Source: Saprospiraceae bacterium (lineage in GTDB: Bacteria > Bacteroidota > Bacteroidia > Chitinophagales > Saprospiraceae). Taken from it: DNA of 64,000 nt. The notes beneath the pieces were generated by a model, which did not search any database, was not told the origin of the DNA, and saw only the letters and a list, made by a program, of their open reading frames with translations. The position numbers and the translations under genes are program-made. Every line of letters starts with the position of its first letter. Within the stretch, counting starts at the first letter, position 1. The DNA is taken from contig JADKGI010000018.1 of the NCBI GenBank assembly GCA_016722285.1, positions 20,971 through 84,970 on the forward strand, given 5' to 3'. Shown here in pieces: positions 48,153 through 57,457 of the stretch.

Positions 48153-48184
48153 CAAATATAAAAGGTTTAATGTATTGAACCAAA
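48153..48184 (-). promoter_or_regulatory. Bacteroidota-type promoter of the nqr operon
   Basis: On the minus strand TTTG (48184-48181), 20 bp, then TATATTTG (48160-48153) fit the Bacteroidota -33 TTTG / -7 TAnnTTTG promoter with normal spacing. The -7 element ends 35 bp before the nqrA start. This is the best-matching promoter in the window. Confidence 0.65.
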
Positions 48185-48305
48185 ATATTATTCTCAAAAT
48201 AAATCAATACTTTATTTAGACCTATTCTAATTAAAAAAAATTAATCTGCACCATCTTTTCTACAGATAAACAATTCCTAAATCTGCTAATGCATATTATT
48301 TCATC

Positions 48306-49175
48306 TTAGCTCATCAATTTTGAAAAAATAATCGAATCCTGAAAGTCTGAATACACAGATTTTGATCTCCCGGACCAGTAACCATAATCAACACTATCAA
48401 TTTGAAAATTATAATTGCCTAAACCAGATAAAAGGTATTCCTCTTCAAAAGCAATATTTGCTTCTTTTACATTCTCATTCATCAGAAAGTAATGTCCCTT
48501 GTTAAATTCAAACTTCATACCTTTGCCTTCATTCATCAGTTTAAAGATATCTCTATTAATAATAAAAAAAGTTGCAAAACACTTACCACCAGGCTTTAAT
48601 ACCCTTTCAATCTGACTTAAGTAATTATCTACATCCTCCGGCATCATATGTGTAAAAACTGATGTTAAAATAACCAAATCAAAAAAATTCTCAGCATATG
48701 GAAAAATAAAGTTTTTGGCAGCCTGATCAGTGGTCATATTATACAGATCATTTTTGAGATCTATATGCTTGAAGACAAAATGTGAATATTTGGATGAAAT
48801 ATTCGCTCTGCACCAATTTATGCCTTTCTTAACGATATCAAAGCCCTGGTACCCGCCTTGATTGTTAATATATTTTGTCAATGGAATGGCAATCCTTCCA
48901 ATACCGCAACCAACATCCAGAACCTGATGATGGGCCTTTAAGCCACATTTTTCCTTTAATAAATCAACAAAGTGTTCTCCTGTTTTTTGAAAATCTCCTG
49001 AGCCTATATAAATCTTTCCCTTTGGCGGACGTATGCTATCTTTTTTATCCAAAATGCTATCACATATATCCATCGGGAGAAAATATAACCTCCGTACAAA
49101 AAATCGAACTTCCGGTGACAAAAAATAGAATAACTTTCTTCTAAAATCCAAATTAGTAGCACATTTAAACTGCAA
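48306..49175 (-). CDS. Class I SAM-dependent methyltransferase
   Basis: A 289-residue soluble protein. The SAM-binding motif I VLDVGCGIGRIA is at about 100-111, followed by an acidic residue in YQGFDIV, the post-motif FDLVILTSVFTHM and LKPGGKCFATFF. This is a Rossmann-fold methyltransferase of the methyltransf_11/25 type. The N-terminal 60 residues are basic and aromatic and could contact a lipid or membrane. The start is TTG 49175 or possibly the Met at about residue 35. The substrate cannot be told from sequence. It is a single gene, separate from the nqr operon by about 190 bp. Confidence 0.82.
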   Translation of the reverse strand: MQFKCATNLDFRRKLFYFLSPEVRFFVRRLYFLPMDICDSILDKKDSIRPPKGKIYIGSGDFQKTGEHFVDLLKEKCGLKAHHQVLDVGCGIGRIAIPLTKYINNQGGYQGFDIVKKGINWCRANISSKYSHFVFKHIDLKNDLYNMTTDQAAKNFIFPYAENFFDLVILTSVFTHMMPEDVDNYLSQIERVLKPGGKCFATFFIINRDIFKLMNEGKGMKFEFNKGHYFLMNENVKEANIAFEEEYLLSGLGNYNFQIDSVDYGYWSGRSKSVYSDFQDSIIFSKLMS

Positions 49176-49294
49176 AACTACAAATTCATAAAACTTTTGT
49201 AACTATCTCATAAAAAGATGTAAAAATAAACTTTAACTTTGAAGTCAATTTTAAAACATTTTAACGGTTTATCAATAAATCAAAATACTTTAAA

Positions 49295-50314
49295 ATGAAG
49301 AATTATAATCTTTACATTTTTGTTGCCACATTGACCCTGTTGTTGTCTTGTAAGCAAAACGATGACCTTTTATCCCTGAAGAATTATCAGGCTTCAAAAG
49401 AAGAGGGGGTTAAGACAGGAGGTATCAAAATGATACCAGTCTCAACACCTATTGGGACATTTAATGTTTGGACAAAGTCAATCGGTAATAATCCTTCAAT
49501 AAAATTACTTCTCTTAAACGGAGGACCCGGTGCAACTCATGAATATTTTGAGTGTTTTGAAAGTTTTCTACCAGCTGAAGGAATAGAAATAATATACTAT
49601 GATCAATTGGGATGTGGATTTTCTGATAATCCAAATGATACTTCTATCTGGAACCTACCCCGATGTGTAGAAGAAGTAGAACAGGTGAGAAAAGCGCTTA
49701 ATCTCACAAATGATAATTTTTATTTGCTGGGACATTCCTGGGGTGGCATTTTATGCATGGAATATGCCCTTAAATATCAACAAAATCTAAAAGGTCTTAT
49801 CATTTCCAACATGATGTCTTCAGCCCCTGAGTACGGTAAATATGCAGAAGATGTGCTCTCAAAGCAAATGGATCCAAAAGTACTGGACACCATCCGCATG
49901 ATAGAAGCAAAAGGCGATTTTGACAATCCTAAATATATGGAACTTTTAATGCCTCACTTTTATCAGGAACATATCCTGCGGCTGCCTCCGGAATCGTGGC
50001 CGGAACCGGTCAATCGTTCCTTTGGGAAGATGAATCAATCTTTTTATGTCACTATGCAGGGACCGAGCGAATTCGGAATATCAGGAAAACTCACTTCATG
50101 GTCAGTAAAAGATCGACTTAAAGAAATATCTGTTCCTACTCTTGTCATTGGTGCTAAAAACGATACCATGGACCCTGAACATATGAAATGGATGGCATCA
50201 GAAGTTAAAAATGGTACATACCTATATTGTCCTGATGGTAGTCATATGTGCATGTATGATGATCAGGAAAAGTACTTTGCTGGATTAATAAGTTTTTTAC
50301 ACAAAAAACCTTGA
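49295..50314 (+). CDS. Proline iminopeptidase-like alpha/beta hydrolase, lipoprotein
   Basis: A 339-residue protein. Lipoprotein signal (LLLSC, Cys at about 19), then an S33-family alpha/beta hydrolase: NGGPGAT (the HGGPG oxyanion segment with Asn for His), YYDQLGCGFSD, nucleophile elbow GHSWGG with Ser at about 150, the late Asp near KNDTMD and His in DGSHMC. These are the hallmarks of proline iminopeptidases or tricorn-interacting peptidases. It should be tethered to the membrane and trim N-terminal residues from peptides outside the cytoplasm. A -7-like TAACTTTG at 49234-49241 precedes it. Convergent with the next hydrolase gene (18-bp gap). Confidence 0.85.
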   Translation: MKNYNLYIFVATLTLLLSCKQNDDLLSLKNYQASKEEGVKTGGIKMIPVSTPIGTFNVWTKSIGNNPSIKLLLLNGGPGATHEYFECFESFLPAEGIEIIYYDQLGCGFSDNPNDTSIWNLPRCVEEVEQVRKALNLTNDNFYLLGHSWGGILCMEYALKYQQNLKGLIISNMMSSAPEYGKYAEDVLSKQMDPKVLDTIRMIEAKGDFDNPKYMELLMPHFYQEHILRLPPESWPEPVNRSFGKMNQSFYVTMQGPSEFGISGKLTSWSVKDRLKEISVPTLVIGAKNDTMDPEHMKWMASEVKNGTYLYCPDGSHMCMYDDQEKYFAGLISFLHKKP

Positions 50315-50332
50315 TCTGAAAATATCCGGTAT

Positions 50333-51262
50333 CTATCTTTCAAGTTTGGCATTACTGATAAAGTCAGAAATTCTTTTATTATACTCGACAGGATTATTGA
50401 GATAAGGGAAATGCCCTGCATTGTGCATAGTGATAACAGAAGCAAACGGATAGGTATCTTTAAGCATTCTCCTTAAATTTATACTTACCAACGGGTCATT
50501 ATCAGATTCAATAATCTGAATCGGAAGTGTTTTTTGCAATTTGGGGCTAAATGTGTCAACTACGCAATAATATCTGTTTATGAAGGCCTTTTTTGTCACT
50601 TGTTCCCCTAACAACTCATTCAAGAATGCTTTGACAACTGGAGAATTATCAGCAGCAGGTACCACTTCCTTGTTATACTTGTTCCTTATAGATTTGATCA
50701 CAAGCCAGGCAGGGAGCCATTTGACTATTCTTATCAAACCCTCATTAGCAGATTTATTTTCATTATTTGGAGGAAATGTATTTCCTAAGGAAAGCATTAT
50801 TACTCTCTCCGGATGATAGACACCCATATATTGAGCCAGATATCCACCCAATGAACTACCTATAATTATTACTCTTTGGATTTTTTCTTTGTCAAGTATA
50901 GACGTAATACAATCTGATAGTTCCTTCAGGCTATTAATGTTTTCGGGATATGAAAAACTTACTGTCCTAAACCTCTCCCTAAAATACTGAATCTGTTGCC
51001 ACCAAATATCATAAGACCCACCCATACCGTGCAGAAATAAAACTGTCGAATCTTTATCTCCGGAAATATAATATGATATCTGATTTTTGTTAACTTGTAT
51101 TGTTTTAATGGGTTCGTTCCTGAAATCAGTTAAGGACATACTAATTTTGTCATCTTTTTGATATAGCTCGTTAAACGTATATTTGTCAACCGGATAATAA
51201 TAAATACCGATAAATAAGATTATTAGTCCAATCAATTTCCATTTCCCCAAGACACGAAACAT
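50333..51262 (-). CDS. Membrane-anchored alpha/beta hydrolase
   Basis: A 309-residue protein with an N-terminal anchor helix (about 9-24) and an alpha/beta hydrolase fold: FLHGMGGSYDIWW (oxyanion), nucleophile elbow IGSSLGGYLAQY with Ser at about 136, an Asp in ESDNDPLV and the catalytic His in NAGHFPYLN. Substrate class is not predictable; esterase or lipase-like activity is likely. It is not closely similar to the adjacent S33 enzyme. Convergent with it, and upstream of nothing on its strand except the VPS10-like gene 44 bp away. Confidence 0.78.
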   Translation of the reverse strand: MFRVLGKWKLIGLIILFIGIYYYPVDKYTFNELYQKDDKISMSLTDFRNEPIKTIQVNKNQISYYISGDKDSTVLFLHGMGGSYDIWWQQIQYFRERFRTVSFSYPENINSLKELSDCITSILDKEKIQRVIIIGSSLGGYLAQYMGVYHPERVIMLSLGNTFPPNNENKSANEGLIRIVKWLPAWLVIKSIRNKYNKEVVPAADNSPVVKAFLNELLGEQVTKKAFINRYYCVVDTFSPKLQKTLPIQIIESDNDPLVSINLRRMLKDTYPFASVITMHNAGHFPYLNNPVEYNKRISDFISNAKLER

Positions 51263-51305
51263 AAAATGTTTAATTAAATGATGAATGTTTACTTAATTTT
51301 AAATT

Positions 51306-54300
51306 TCAATTTTTCCAAACAGCCCCTATACCAGCATCCCATAGTTGTTTATTGAATGAAGGCAGAGATTTTTCAAGTATTTCATTTGCTCTACTCTTCA
51401 AAACTCCCCATTCAGCATCCAATTCCTTTTTAAGGTCAATGGTAGGTTGGTTTACTCTAGGTATATCACTTTCAGCATGATTTAACATGAAGAGGTAATT
51501 TGCAGTAAATTTATTGGGAAAATTTTCTACATCATCATATGCTTTGGATTTGCGTTGAATCATCTCTTCATCCCATGTCTTCATAGTCTTAACCAATGAG
51601 TCACCGTTGACTTTTACAATCTTAAATTTTTCGCCATCAGGAAGGGTTTTTATGATGCCTTCGACCTGCATATACTTATTATAAATTGTATTGATAGTTT
51701 TATGCATTAGGGTGACCTCACCTTCCATTTCTTTCATCAGCTCATCATACTCCATGTATGTCTTCTGGCTTGTTGGATATAGTGGGTTTGCTTTTATTTC
51801 CAATTCTGTTTTCTTGGTTACCTCTCCCGATTTTAAAACCACAAAATATTTCCCTGGGATGGCTTTATGTCCCCGATAACTTGATTCAATGTATGCTTTC
51901 GATACCCCGGGCATAGTAGCATGTCTGAGATTCCAGACAAATCTATTTAAGCCTTTTCCTTTTGACAGTAAAGGCTCTGCCGGAGGTCCGCCGTCATATT
52001 TAAGATAAGTTGAATCTGACTTGGAAGAAAATCGTCTGATAATATTGCCTTTTTCATCCTGAATCTCTAAACTAATCTCATCAGTTTCCTTCAAATCAGG
52101 CAAATGGTAATATATAACCGCCCCGGTTGCAGGGTTGACACCTCTTGATTGGTTAGTCCCATCAAAATCGGGGTTTGAACCATCCAATTCACTACTCCCG
52201 TTGACCAACATAGCAGCAGAAGGCTGGTAGAGTGAGGTTCCGGTGGTGTCTGCCTTAAATTGCCTGAATAAACTCAAATCATCAAGAATCCAGAATGCTC
52301 TACCTGAAGTAGATGCTATCAGGTTTCCTTGATGAATTTTAAGATCTGTGATCGGTGTCAAAGGAAGATTCAGCTGGAAAGGTGTCCAATCCATGCCCCC
52401 ATTCCAGGAAATATAAATTCCGGTCTCTGTTCCTGCAAAGAGCATATCTTTCCGCACATCATCTTCTCTGACAACTCGGGTAAAAGCTCCTTTTGGAATG
52501 CCTGAACTTATATTTGTCCATGTTTTGCCATAATCCTTAGATTTATATAAAGCTGGCGTATGGTCATTAAATTTATATCTTGTAGTAGCTATATAGACCG
52601 TAGCAGGATCATGAGGAGAAACTTCAATCGCATTTATCAAACACTCCTGCAAACCGACAGGTGTCACGTTTTGCCAGTTCTGACCACCATCTCTTGTCAA
52701 ATAAACCAGTCCATCGTCACTGCCGGTATAGATGACTCCTTTTTCTTGAGGTGATTCTATTATATAACTCAGCGTTCCGTAATTTTCAGCACCTACCGCT
52801 TCGTTTGTGTAAGGTCCGCCACCTTTACCCTGTTTTTCTTTTTCATTTCTTGTTAAATCAGGAGAAGCTTCTGTCCAGGATTTACCCATGTCTCTTGTAC
52901 GAAGTAAATATTGCGAACCATGATAATAGGTATTAGGCTCATGTTTTGACCAAATGATAGGTGCATTCCAATTGAATCTGTATTTCATGTCTTTTGAATC
53001 TCTACCCAGATATTGTATAGGAGCAGCCATTATATTTGTACTTGCATTTGCTTTTGTATCCAATACTTCAATTGTACCCAGATAACTACCTCCCAAAACG
53101 TATCTTGGGTCGTCCGGATTGAATGCAAGAAAAGCACTTTCGCCACCTGCGGAGCTTGTCCAACTATCTGCAGTGATGCCTCCACTCCCCAACTGACGGC
53201 TGGATATTATTAGAGAAGAATTATCCTGCTGTCCAGCGTAAATTCTATATGGAAATTGGTTATCAACATTGATTCTGTATAATTGCCCTGTAGGCATATT
53301 GGTCTGCGGAGACCATGATTTACCAAAATTGACACTGACACATGATCCTCCGTCATCAGATATGATCATATTTTTTGGGTTGTCAGGGTTAATCCAAAGA
53401 TTGTGATAATCCCCATGCTGACCACTTAAATTCTCCCAACTCTTACCACCATCAATTGACCTTAACGCAGGGGCACTCATTACATAAAGTGTGTTTTCAT
53501 CTTTGGGATCCGTAAAAACTTCAATATAATACCAAGCTCTTTGGATCAATCTGTTATCCGATGATGTTCGACTCCAGGACTTACCGGCATTGTTTGAAAC
53601 AAATAACCCTCCTAATCCTTTCTCAGAGTCACTCTCAACCAAAGCATATACTTTCTCCGAATTTGAACGGCAAACAGAAATAGCCATTTTGCCCAGTTCT
53701 TTTGGCAGGCCTTCATTAATTTTATCCCAGATGACACCACCATCTGTTGACTTATAGAGTCCGCTCCCGGGGCCTCCACTGATGACTTTCCATGGAAGCC
53801 TGCCGTGTTCCCACATAGCTGCGTAAAGTATCAAAGGATTATTCATATCCATAGAAAGTTCAGCACAGCCTGTTTTGTCATCTATGTATAATACTTTTGA
53901 CCAGGTAGATCCACCATCACTGGATTTAAAAATCCCTCTTTCGGCAGATTTGCTATATAATGCACCTTGAGCTGCTACAAATACTATATCAGGATTTTTA
54001 GGATGAACGACGATTCTGGCAATATGCTGGGTAAGTTCAAGTCCGATTTTTTTCCAGGTTTTGCCGGCATCAGTAGATTTATATACCCCATCACCATGGT
54101 GTGTCATGACTCCTCTGACAGGGTGCTCTCCCATACCCACATATACAATATTCGGGTCACTCTCAGCAACTGCAACAGCCCCCACCGAACCGGTTTTAAA
54201 AAATCCATCGGAAATATTGGACCAGTTAAGACCAAGATCAGAAGTCTTCCACAATCCACCTCCGGTAGTACCCATATAATAGGTAGTTATATCGCCGACT

Positions 54301-54500
54301 ACACCACAAGCGGCAACTGATCTACCTCCTCTGAAAGGGCCTATACTTCTCCACTTCACAGGCTTGAAATATGTATTCAAATCCAATGGAGTCGGTTTCT
54401 CCTCAGTAACAGCAGGTATGTCCTTTTTTTTATTTTTTTGGGCATTGATATTAAAACTGATCAATGTGACAATTAACAGTATAAACAAATTATTTGACAT
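51306..54500 (-). CDS. Exported VPS10/sortilin-like BNR-repeat (WD40/YVTN-type beta-propeller) protein
   Basis: A 1064-residue secreted protein with signal peptide (1-20, ending INAQ). It has two beta-propeller regions made of Asp-box/BNR repeats (for example KSTDAGKTWKKI, KSSDGGSTWSKV, VSNNAGKSWSRT, TRDGGQNWQNV), covering about residues 45-760, as in the Sortilin-Vps10 family. A C-terminal helical region of about 250 residues follows a conserved NRFVWNLRHATMPGV segment. Such proteins are often annotated as glycosyl hydrolases, but no catalytic residues are confirmed here. No T9SS sorting tail is evident. Probably periplasmic or outer-membrane associated. TATGTTTG at 54539-54532 (minus) is a -7 candidate 32 bp upstream. 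Confidence 0.85.
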   Translation of the reverse strand: MSNNLFILLIVTLISFNINAQKNKKKDIPAVTEEKPTPLDLNTYFKPVKWRSIGPFRGGRSVAACGVVGDITTYYMGTTGGGLWKTSDLGLNWSNISDGFFKTGSVGAVAVAESDPNIVYVGMGEHPVRGVMTHHGDGVYKSTDAGKTWKKIGLELTQHIARIVVHPKNPDIVFVAAQGALYSKSAERGIFKSSDGGSTWSKVLYIDDKTGCAELSMDMNNPLILYAAMWEHGRLPWKVISGGPGSGLYKSTDGGVIWDKINEGLPKELGKMAISVCRSNSEKVYALVESDSEKGLGGLFVSNNAGKSWSRTSSDNRLIQRAWYYIEVFTDPKDENTLYVMSAPALRSIDGGKSWENLSGQHGDYHNLWINPDNPKNMIISDDGGSCVSVNFGKSWSPQTNMPTGQLYRINVDNQFPYRIYAGQQDNSSLIISSRQLGSGGITADSWTSSAGGESAFLAFNPDDPRYVLGGSYLGTIEVLDTKANASTNIMAAPIQYLGRDSKDMKYRFNWNAPIIWSKHEPNTYYHGSQYLLRTRDMGKSWTEASPDLTRNEKEKQGKGGGPYTNEAVGAENYGTLSYIIESPQEKGVIYTGSDDGLVYLTRDGGQNWQNVTPVGLQECLINAIEVSPHDPATVYIATTRYKFNDHTPALYKSKDYGKTWTNISSGIPKGAFTRVVREDDVRKDMLFAGTETGIYISWNGGMDWTPFQLNLPLTPITDLKIHQGNLIASTSGRAFWILDDLSLFRQFKADTTGTSLYQPSAAMLVNGSSELDGSNPDFDGTNQSRGVNPATGAVIYYHLPDLKETDEISLEIQDEKGNIIRRFSSKSDSTYLKYDGGPPAEPLLSKGKGLNRFVWNLRHATMPGVSKAYIESSYRGHKAIPGKYFVVLKSGEVTKKTELEIKANPLYPTSQKTYMEYDELMKEMEGEVTLMHKTINTIYNKYMQVEGIIKTLPDGEKFKIVKVNGDSLVKTMKTWDEEMIQRKSKAYDDVENFPNKFTANYLFMLNHAESDIPRVNQPTIDLKKELDAEWGVLKSRANEILEKSLPSFNKQLWDAGIGAVWKN

Positions 54501-54613
54501 GATGGTACATATAATTTTGATAAAGAAAGCACAAACATAAAATAATCTGTTTGATTTTCATTTTAATAGACTATAATCAATGATTTATAAGCTATTTTTT
54601 TTTGTAATTTTAC

Positions 54614-54621
54614 TATATTTG
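54614..54621 (+). promoter_or_regulatory. -7 promoter element TATATTTG
   Basis: TATATTTG followed by CGGGC matches TAnnTTTG, 22 bp before the start of the 367-residue exported protein. A TTTG lies only 9 bp upstream, closer than normal for a -33 element. It probably drives the plus-strand set that runs on to polyphosphate glucokinase. Confidence 0.4.
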
Positions 54622-54643
54622 CGGGCCGAAGAAGATTTCAGGT

Positions 54644-55747
54644 ATGAAAAAGAATTTTATTCTAATATTTGCTTTACTCTTGGCTGTATTTGTTGCAAAT
54701 AGCCAGCGGAATGTCACGACAATCTCAGGACAAAGAATAATTATCATGCCTGATGGAAGTTGGATACCATCTAATGATCATTTTGAAGCAGATGCCTCTT
54801 CTTCTGGTGAAATCACCTTTCAGGCATATTTATCATCCATTATGAAATCCAATGTCCTGGAAATGATTCAGGCAGCAGAAAATAAAGAAATTAATACATT
54901 CCTAGATCTTGTCAATCTGCAAAAAGAATCCGATAGAAATAAATTGCAAATATCCCTTGCCAAAAAGCAAAATAATAAGGAAAAAGTAAAGTTGTTGGAG
55001 CAGGAAACTATCGAAATTGAAAACAAATATAAAATTGCAAATGAGCAATATAAACAGTATGCTTTATATGTAGCCAAAGCAAAAAATCTTAGATTTGTTA
55101 CAGAGAAAGACTTCCTCCCTCAGATCAAAGAACTTTCTGAATTGCTACATGTCAAATTAAAAGAAGAAAGTCCATCAGAAAATAATTTGCCGGGAACCAG
55201 AACAATAAATGGCCAACAAAAAATTCAAATCAAAGTCAATGACATTGATTTGACATGCCATGTCAAAAATAATAATGTTATCTCAGGGATTAAGACTATT
55301 GAAATGGTGCCTCAGCCACTTTTTAAATACACACCGGTAAAATTAAAAAACTACTTTAAAGAAAAAGAATTAATTGTGGCAAGTGTATCCATATTGAGTG
55401 AAAACAAATCAAAAAAATTAAGAATCAGTTTAAAGCTTATTTCCAAAGATGCTTCCAAAAATTATGGCTATATACCAATCGATGGATTGTTGAGAATCTT
55501 ATTCATATCTGGTAAAAAAATAGATCTGTACGGTCTGAGAAATGCACGCGGAGAGACTGAACTATACACCGGGAATATCGTTTATACAGCAGATTATTCA
55601 TTGTCCGATGATGATGCTAATGCCTTATCAGACATCCCTTTGGATAATATTGGTATGATGTGGTCGTCAGGTTTTGAAACATATACAATATATAATGTTG
55701 ATGTGATCATGAATCAACTTTCATGTCTTAAAAAGCTATTAAATTAA
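54644..55747 (+). CDS. Exported protein of unknown function with a coiled-coil segment
   Basis: A 367-residue protein with a signal peptide (1-20, ending VANSQ). Next comes an SH3-like start (ISGQRIIIMPDGSWIPS, a segment found at the N-terminus of several Bacteroidota exported proteins), a coiled-coil region (about 65-150) rich in Lys, Glu and Gln, and a C-terminal beta domain (about 190-360). I do not recognise the family. It precedes miaE by 15 bp, which suggests co-transcription, but a functional link with tRNA modification is unlikely. Confidence 0.65.
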   Translation: MKKNFILIFALLLAVFVANSQRNVTTISGQRIIIMPDGSWIPSNDHFEADASSSGEITFQAYLSSIMKSNVLEMIQAAENKEINTFLDLVNLQKESDRNKLQISLAKKQNNKEKVKLLEQETIEIENKYKIANEQYKQYALYVAKAKNLRFVTEKDFLPQIKELSELLHVKLKEESPSENNLPGTRTINGQQKIQIKVNDIDLTCHVKNNNVISGIKTIEMVPQPLFKYTPVKLKNYFKEKELIVASVSILSENKSKKLRISLKLISKDASKNYGYIPIDGLLRILFISGKKIDLYGLRNARGETELYTGNIVYTADYSLSDDDANALSDIPLDNIGMMWSSGFETYTIYNVDVIMNQLSCLKKLLN

Positions 55748-55762
55748 TTTTATCTTTATAAT

Positions 55763-56344
55763 ATGCTGGGATTAAAGCTGGCAACGGATCCTTTTTGGGT
55801 AAATATTGCTGAGAAATCTATTGACGAGATTTTAACAGACCATGCTTATTGCGAGCAAAAAGCCGCCACGACATGTATTTCACTTATTATTCAGTTTCCC
55901 GATAGAACAAAACTTGTCGATGAACTTGCTCCGATAGTCGCAGAAGAATGGGGACATTTCAGGAGAGTACTGAAGGAATTGAAAATGCGTGGGTTTACCT
56001 TCGGAAAAAACAGAAAGGACACCTATGTCACTGAATTAATGAAATTTCAAAGAAAAGGAGGACAGGAAGAAGATAGGTTGACTGACAAATTACTTATATC
56101 TGCCATGATAGAAGCAAGGAGTTGTGAACGGTTCAGATTACTATCTCTTTATATATCTGATGATAATCTTAAAACTTTTTATCATGAGTTTATGGTATCT
56201 GAGGCCGGTCACTACAGGACGTTTCTGGATTTGGCCAGATTGTATGCCCCGGAGGTAAAAGTTCTAAGGAGATGGAAGGAAATGGTTGATTTTGAAGCTG
56301 AGATCATGCAAAAAAGGGAATTAAGAGGGGACAGAATGCATTAA
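55763..56344 (+). CDS. miaE: tRNA-(2-methylthio-N6-isopentenyl-adenosine37) hydroxylase
   Basis: A 193-residue non-haem di-iron monooxygenase that hydroxylates the isopentenyl group of ms2i6A37. The ferritin-like four-helix layout is visible with carboxylate/His ligands: Glu in HAYCEQKAA, the AEEWGHF motif, MIEARSCERF and the final SEAGHYRTF. Length is normal. Cytoplasmic. It follows the exported protein by 15 bp. Confidence 0.92.
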   Translation: MLGLKLATDPFWVNIAEKSIDEILTDHAYCEQKAATTCISLIIQFPDRTKLVDELAPIVAEEWGHFRRVLKELKMRGFTFGKNRKDTYVTELMKFQRKGGQEEDRLTDKLLISAMIEARSCERFRLLSLYISDDNLKTFYHEFMVSEAGHYRTFLDLARLYAPEVKVLRRWKEMVDFEAEIMQKRELRGDRMH

Positions 56345-56381
56345 TAAATTTATTGAGAGTGATATTATTAGCCCATATTCC

Positions 56382-56389
56382 TATATTTG
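56382..56389 (+). promoter_or_regulatory. -7 promoter element TATATTTG upstream of the small conserved gene
   Basis: TATATTTG followed by CAAAC fits the TAnnTTTG consensus in the 76-bp gap after miaE, 31 bp before the next start. A TTG near 56353 is too far upstream for ideal spacing. It may give the cyclophilin genes their own transcript. Confidence 0.4.
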
Positions 56390-56420
56390 CAAACTTTTAA
56401 ATTTACAAATTTGTATTATT

Positions 56421-56792
56421 ATGGAATTTTGGGAAAGAGATTTTGAATTTTTGAGGGTAAGGACGATTGTCAAATCGGCTTTGAAAAAGGAGACCCTTCC
56501 AGATCTACAAACCATACTTTTTTTGATTGGTGTTCAGGAATTAGGAAGATTCCCAAAGGAAAAATTTACAAAAGAAGAAAAGAGGGATTTAATGCATGTG
56601 GCGGTTTGTACCTTGCTTGAAGAAGATGGATATTTTGAGTTTGAAGGGAGGGACCATGACGGTTGGCCTCACTGGAAAGAAACCAAGCCTTTTTCGATCA
56701 AAGGAATTCAGGAACAAGAAGAATATATCGTGACTAAAGTGATCGAATATTTCAAAAAATATAACAGCATTCATACATTTTCAAATAATTAA
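56421..56792 (+). CDS. Small conserved cytoplasmic protein
   Basis: A 123-residue protein with no signal peptide or membrane helix. The ordered core (FLIGVQELGRFPKEKFTKEEKRDLMHVA, then DGYFEFEGRDHDGWPHW) reads like a conserved Bacteroidota family of unknown function. It is mostly helical with a polar surface. It lies 76 bp after miaE and 13 bp before the first cyclophilin gene. Confidence 0.68.
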   Translation: MEFWERDFEFLRVRTIVKSALKKETLPDLQTILFLIGVQELGRFPKEKFTKEEKRDLMHVAVCTLLEEDGYFEFEGRDHDGWPHWKETKPFSIKGIQEQEEYIVTKVIEYFKKYNSIHTFSNN

Positions 56793-56805
56793 TCATTTAA
56801 ACATC

Positions 56806-57432
56806 ATGCGTATATTACTATTTTTATTCGCTTTTTCTTGCTTAATGTCTTGTGGTTCAGATGATACATATACCCTTGAGACAGAATATGGAAATATGAC
56901 ACTCCGGATTTTTAATTCAACACCTAAGCACAAAGATAATTTTAAGAAAATGGTCAAAATGCGATATTATGATGACCTTTTGTTCCATAGAGTAATGAAA
57001 GGATTTATGATACAGGGTGGCGATCCACAATCAAAAAATGCGGCACCGCAGGAACCTTTAGGAAGTGGCGGACCAGGATATACTGTACCGGCTGAAATAG
57101 CTATTCCACACTTTAAAGGGATGATAGCTGCTGCCCGACAGGGTGATGAAGTCAATCCAAACAAAGAATCTTCAGGTTCTCAATTTTATATTGTGCATGG
57201 GTCACCGGTTACAGACCAGGAACTGGATGTAATGGAAAAATCCAAAGGATTCAAATATTCTGCTGCACAACGCGAAAAGTATAAACGGCTAGGGGGTGCT
57301 CCTATGCTGGATGGAGAATATACCGTTTTTGGTGAAGTCACATCAGGTCTGGATGTGATTGATAAAATAGCAACTGTCCAAACTGATGAACGTGACCGAC
57401 CAATAAAGGATATTAAAATGAAAATAAAATAA
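56806..57432 (+). CDS. Cyclophilin-type peptidyl-prolyl cis-trans isomerase, lipoprotein
   Basis: A 208-residue protein. Lipoprotein signal (CLMSC followed by GSDD, Cys at about 17), then one cyclophilin domain with LLFHRVMKGFMIQGGDP (active-site Arg in FHRV), AARQGDEVNPNKESSGSQFYI and a final YTVFGEVTSG. It should fold or refold exported proteins at proline bonds in the envelope. The domain carries an insertion (about 145-170) with a KGFKYSAAQREKYKRLGG helix common in Bacteroidota cyclophilins. It is followed 25 bp later by a second, longer cyclophilin, probably a duplicate. Confidence 0.92.
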   Translation: MRILLFLFAFSCLMSCGSDDTYTLETEYGNMTLRIFNSTPKHKDNFKKMVKMRYYDDLLFHRVMKGFMIQGGDPQSKNAAPQEPLGSGGPGYTVPAEIAIPHFKGMIAAARQGDEVNPNKESSGSQFYIVHGSPVTDQELDVMEKSKGFKYSAAQREKYKRLGGAPMLDGEYTVFGEVTSGLDVIDKIATVQTDERDRPIKDIKMKIK

Positions 57433-57457
57433 TACCAGGAATCACAATTACCGTTAC

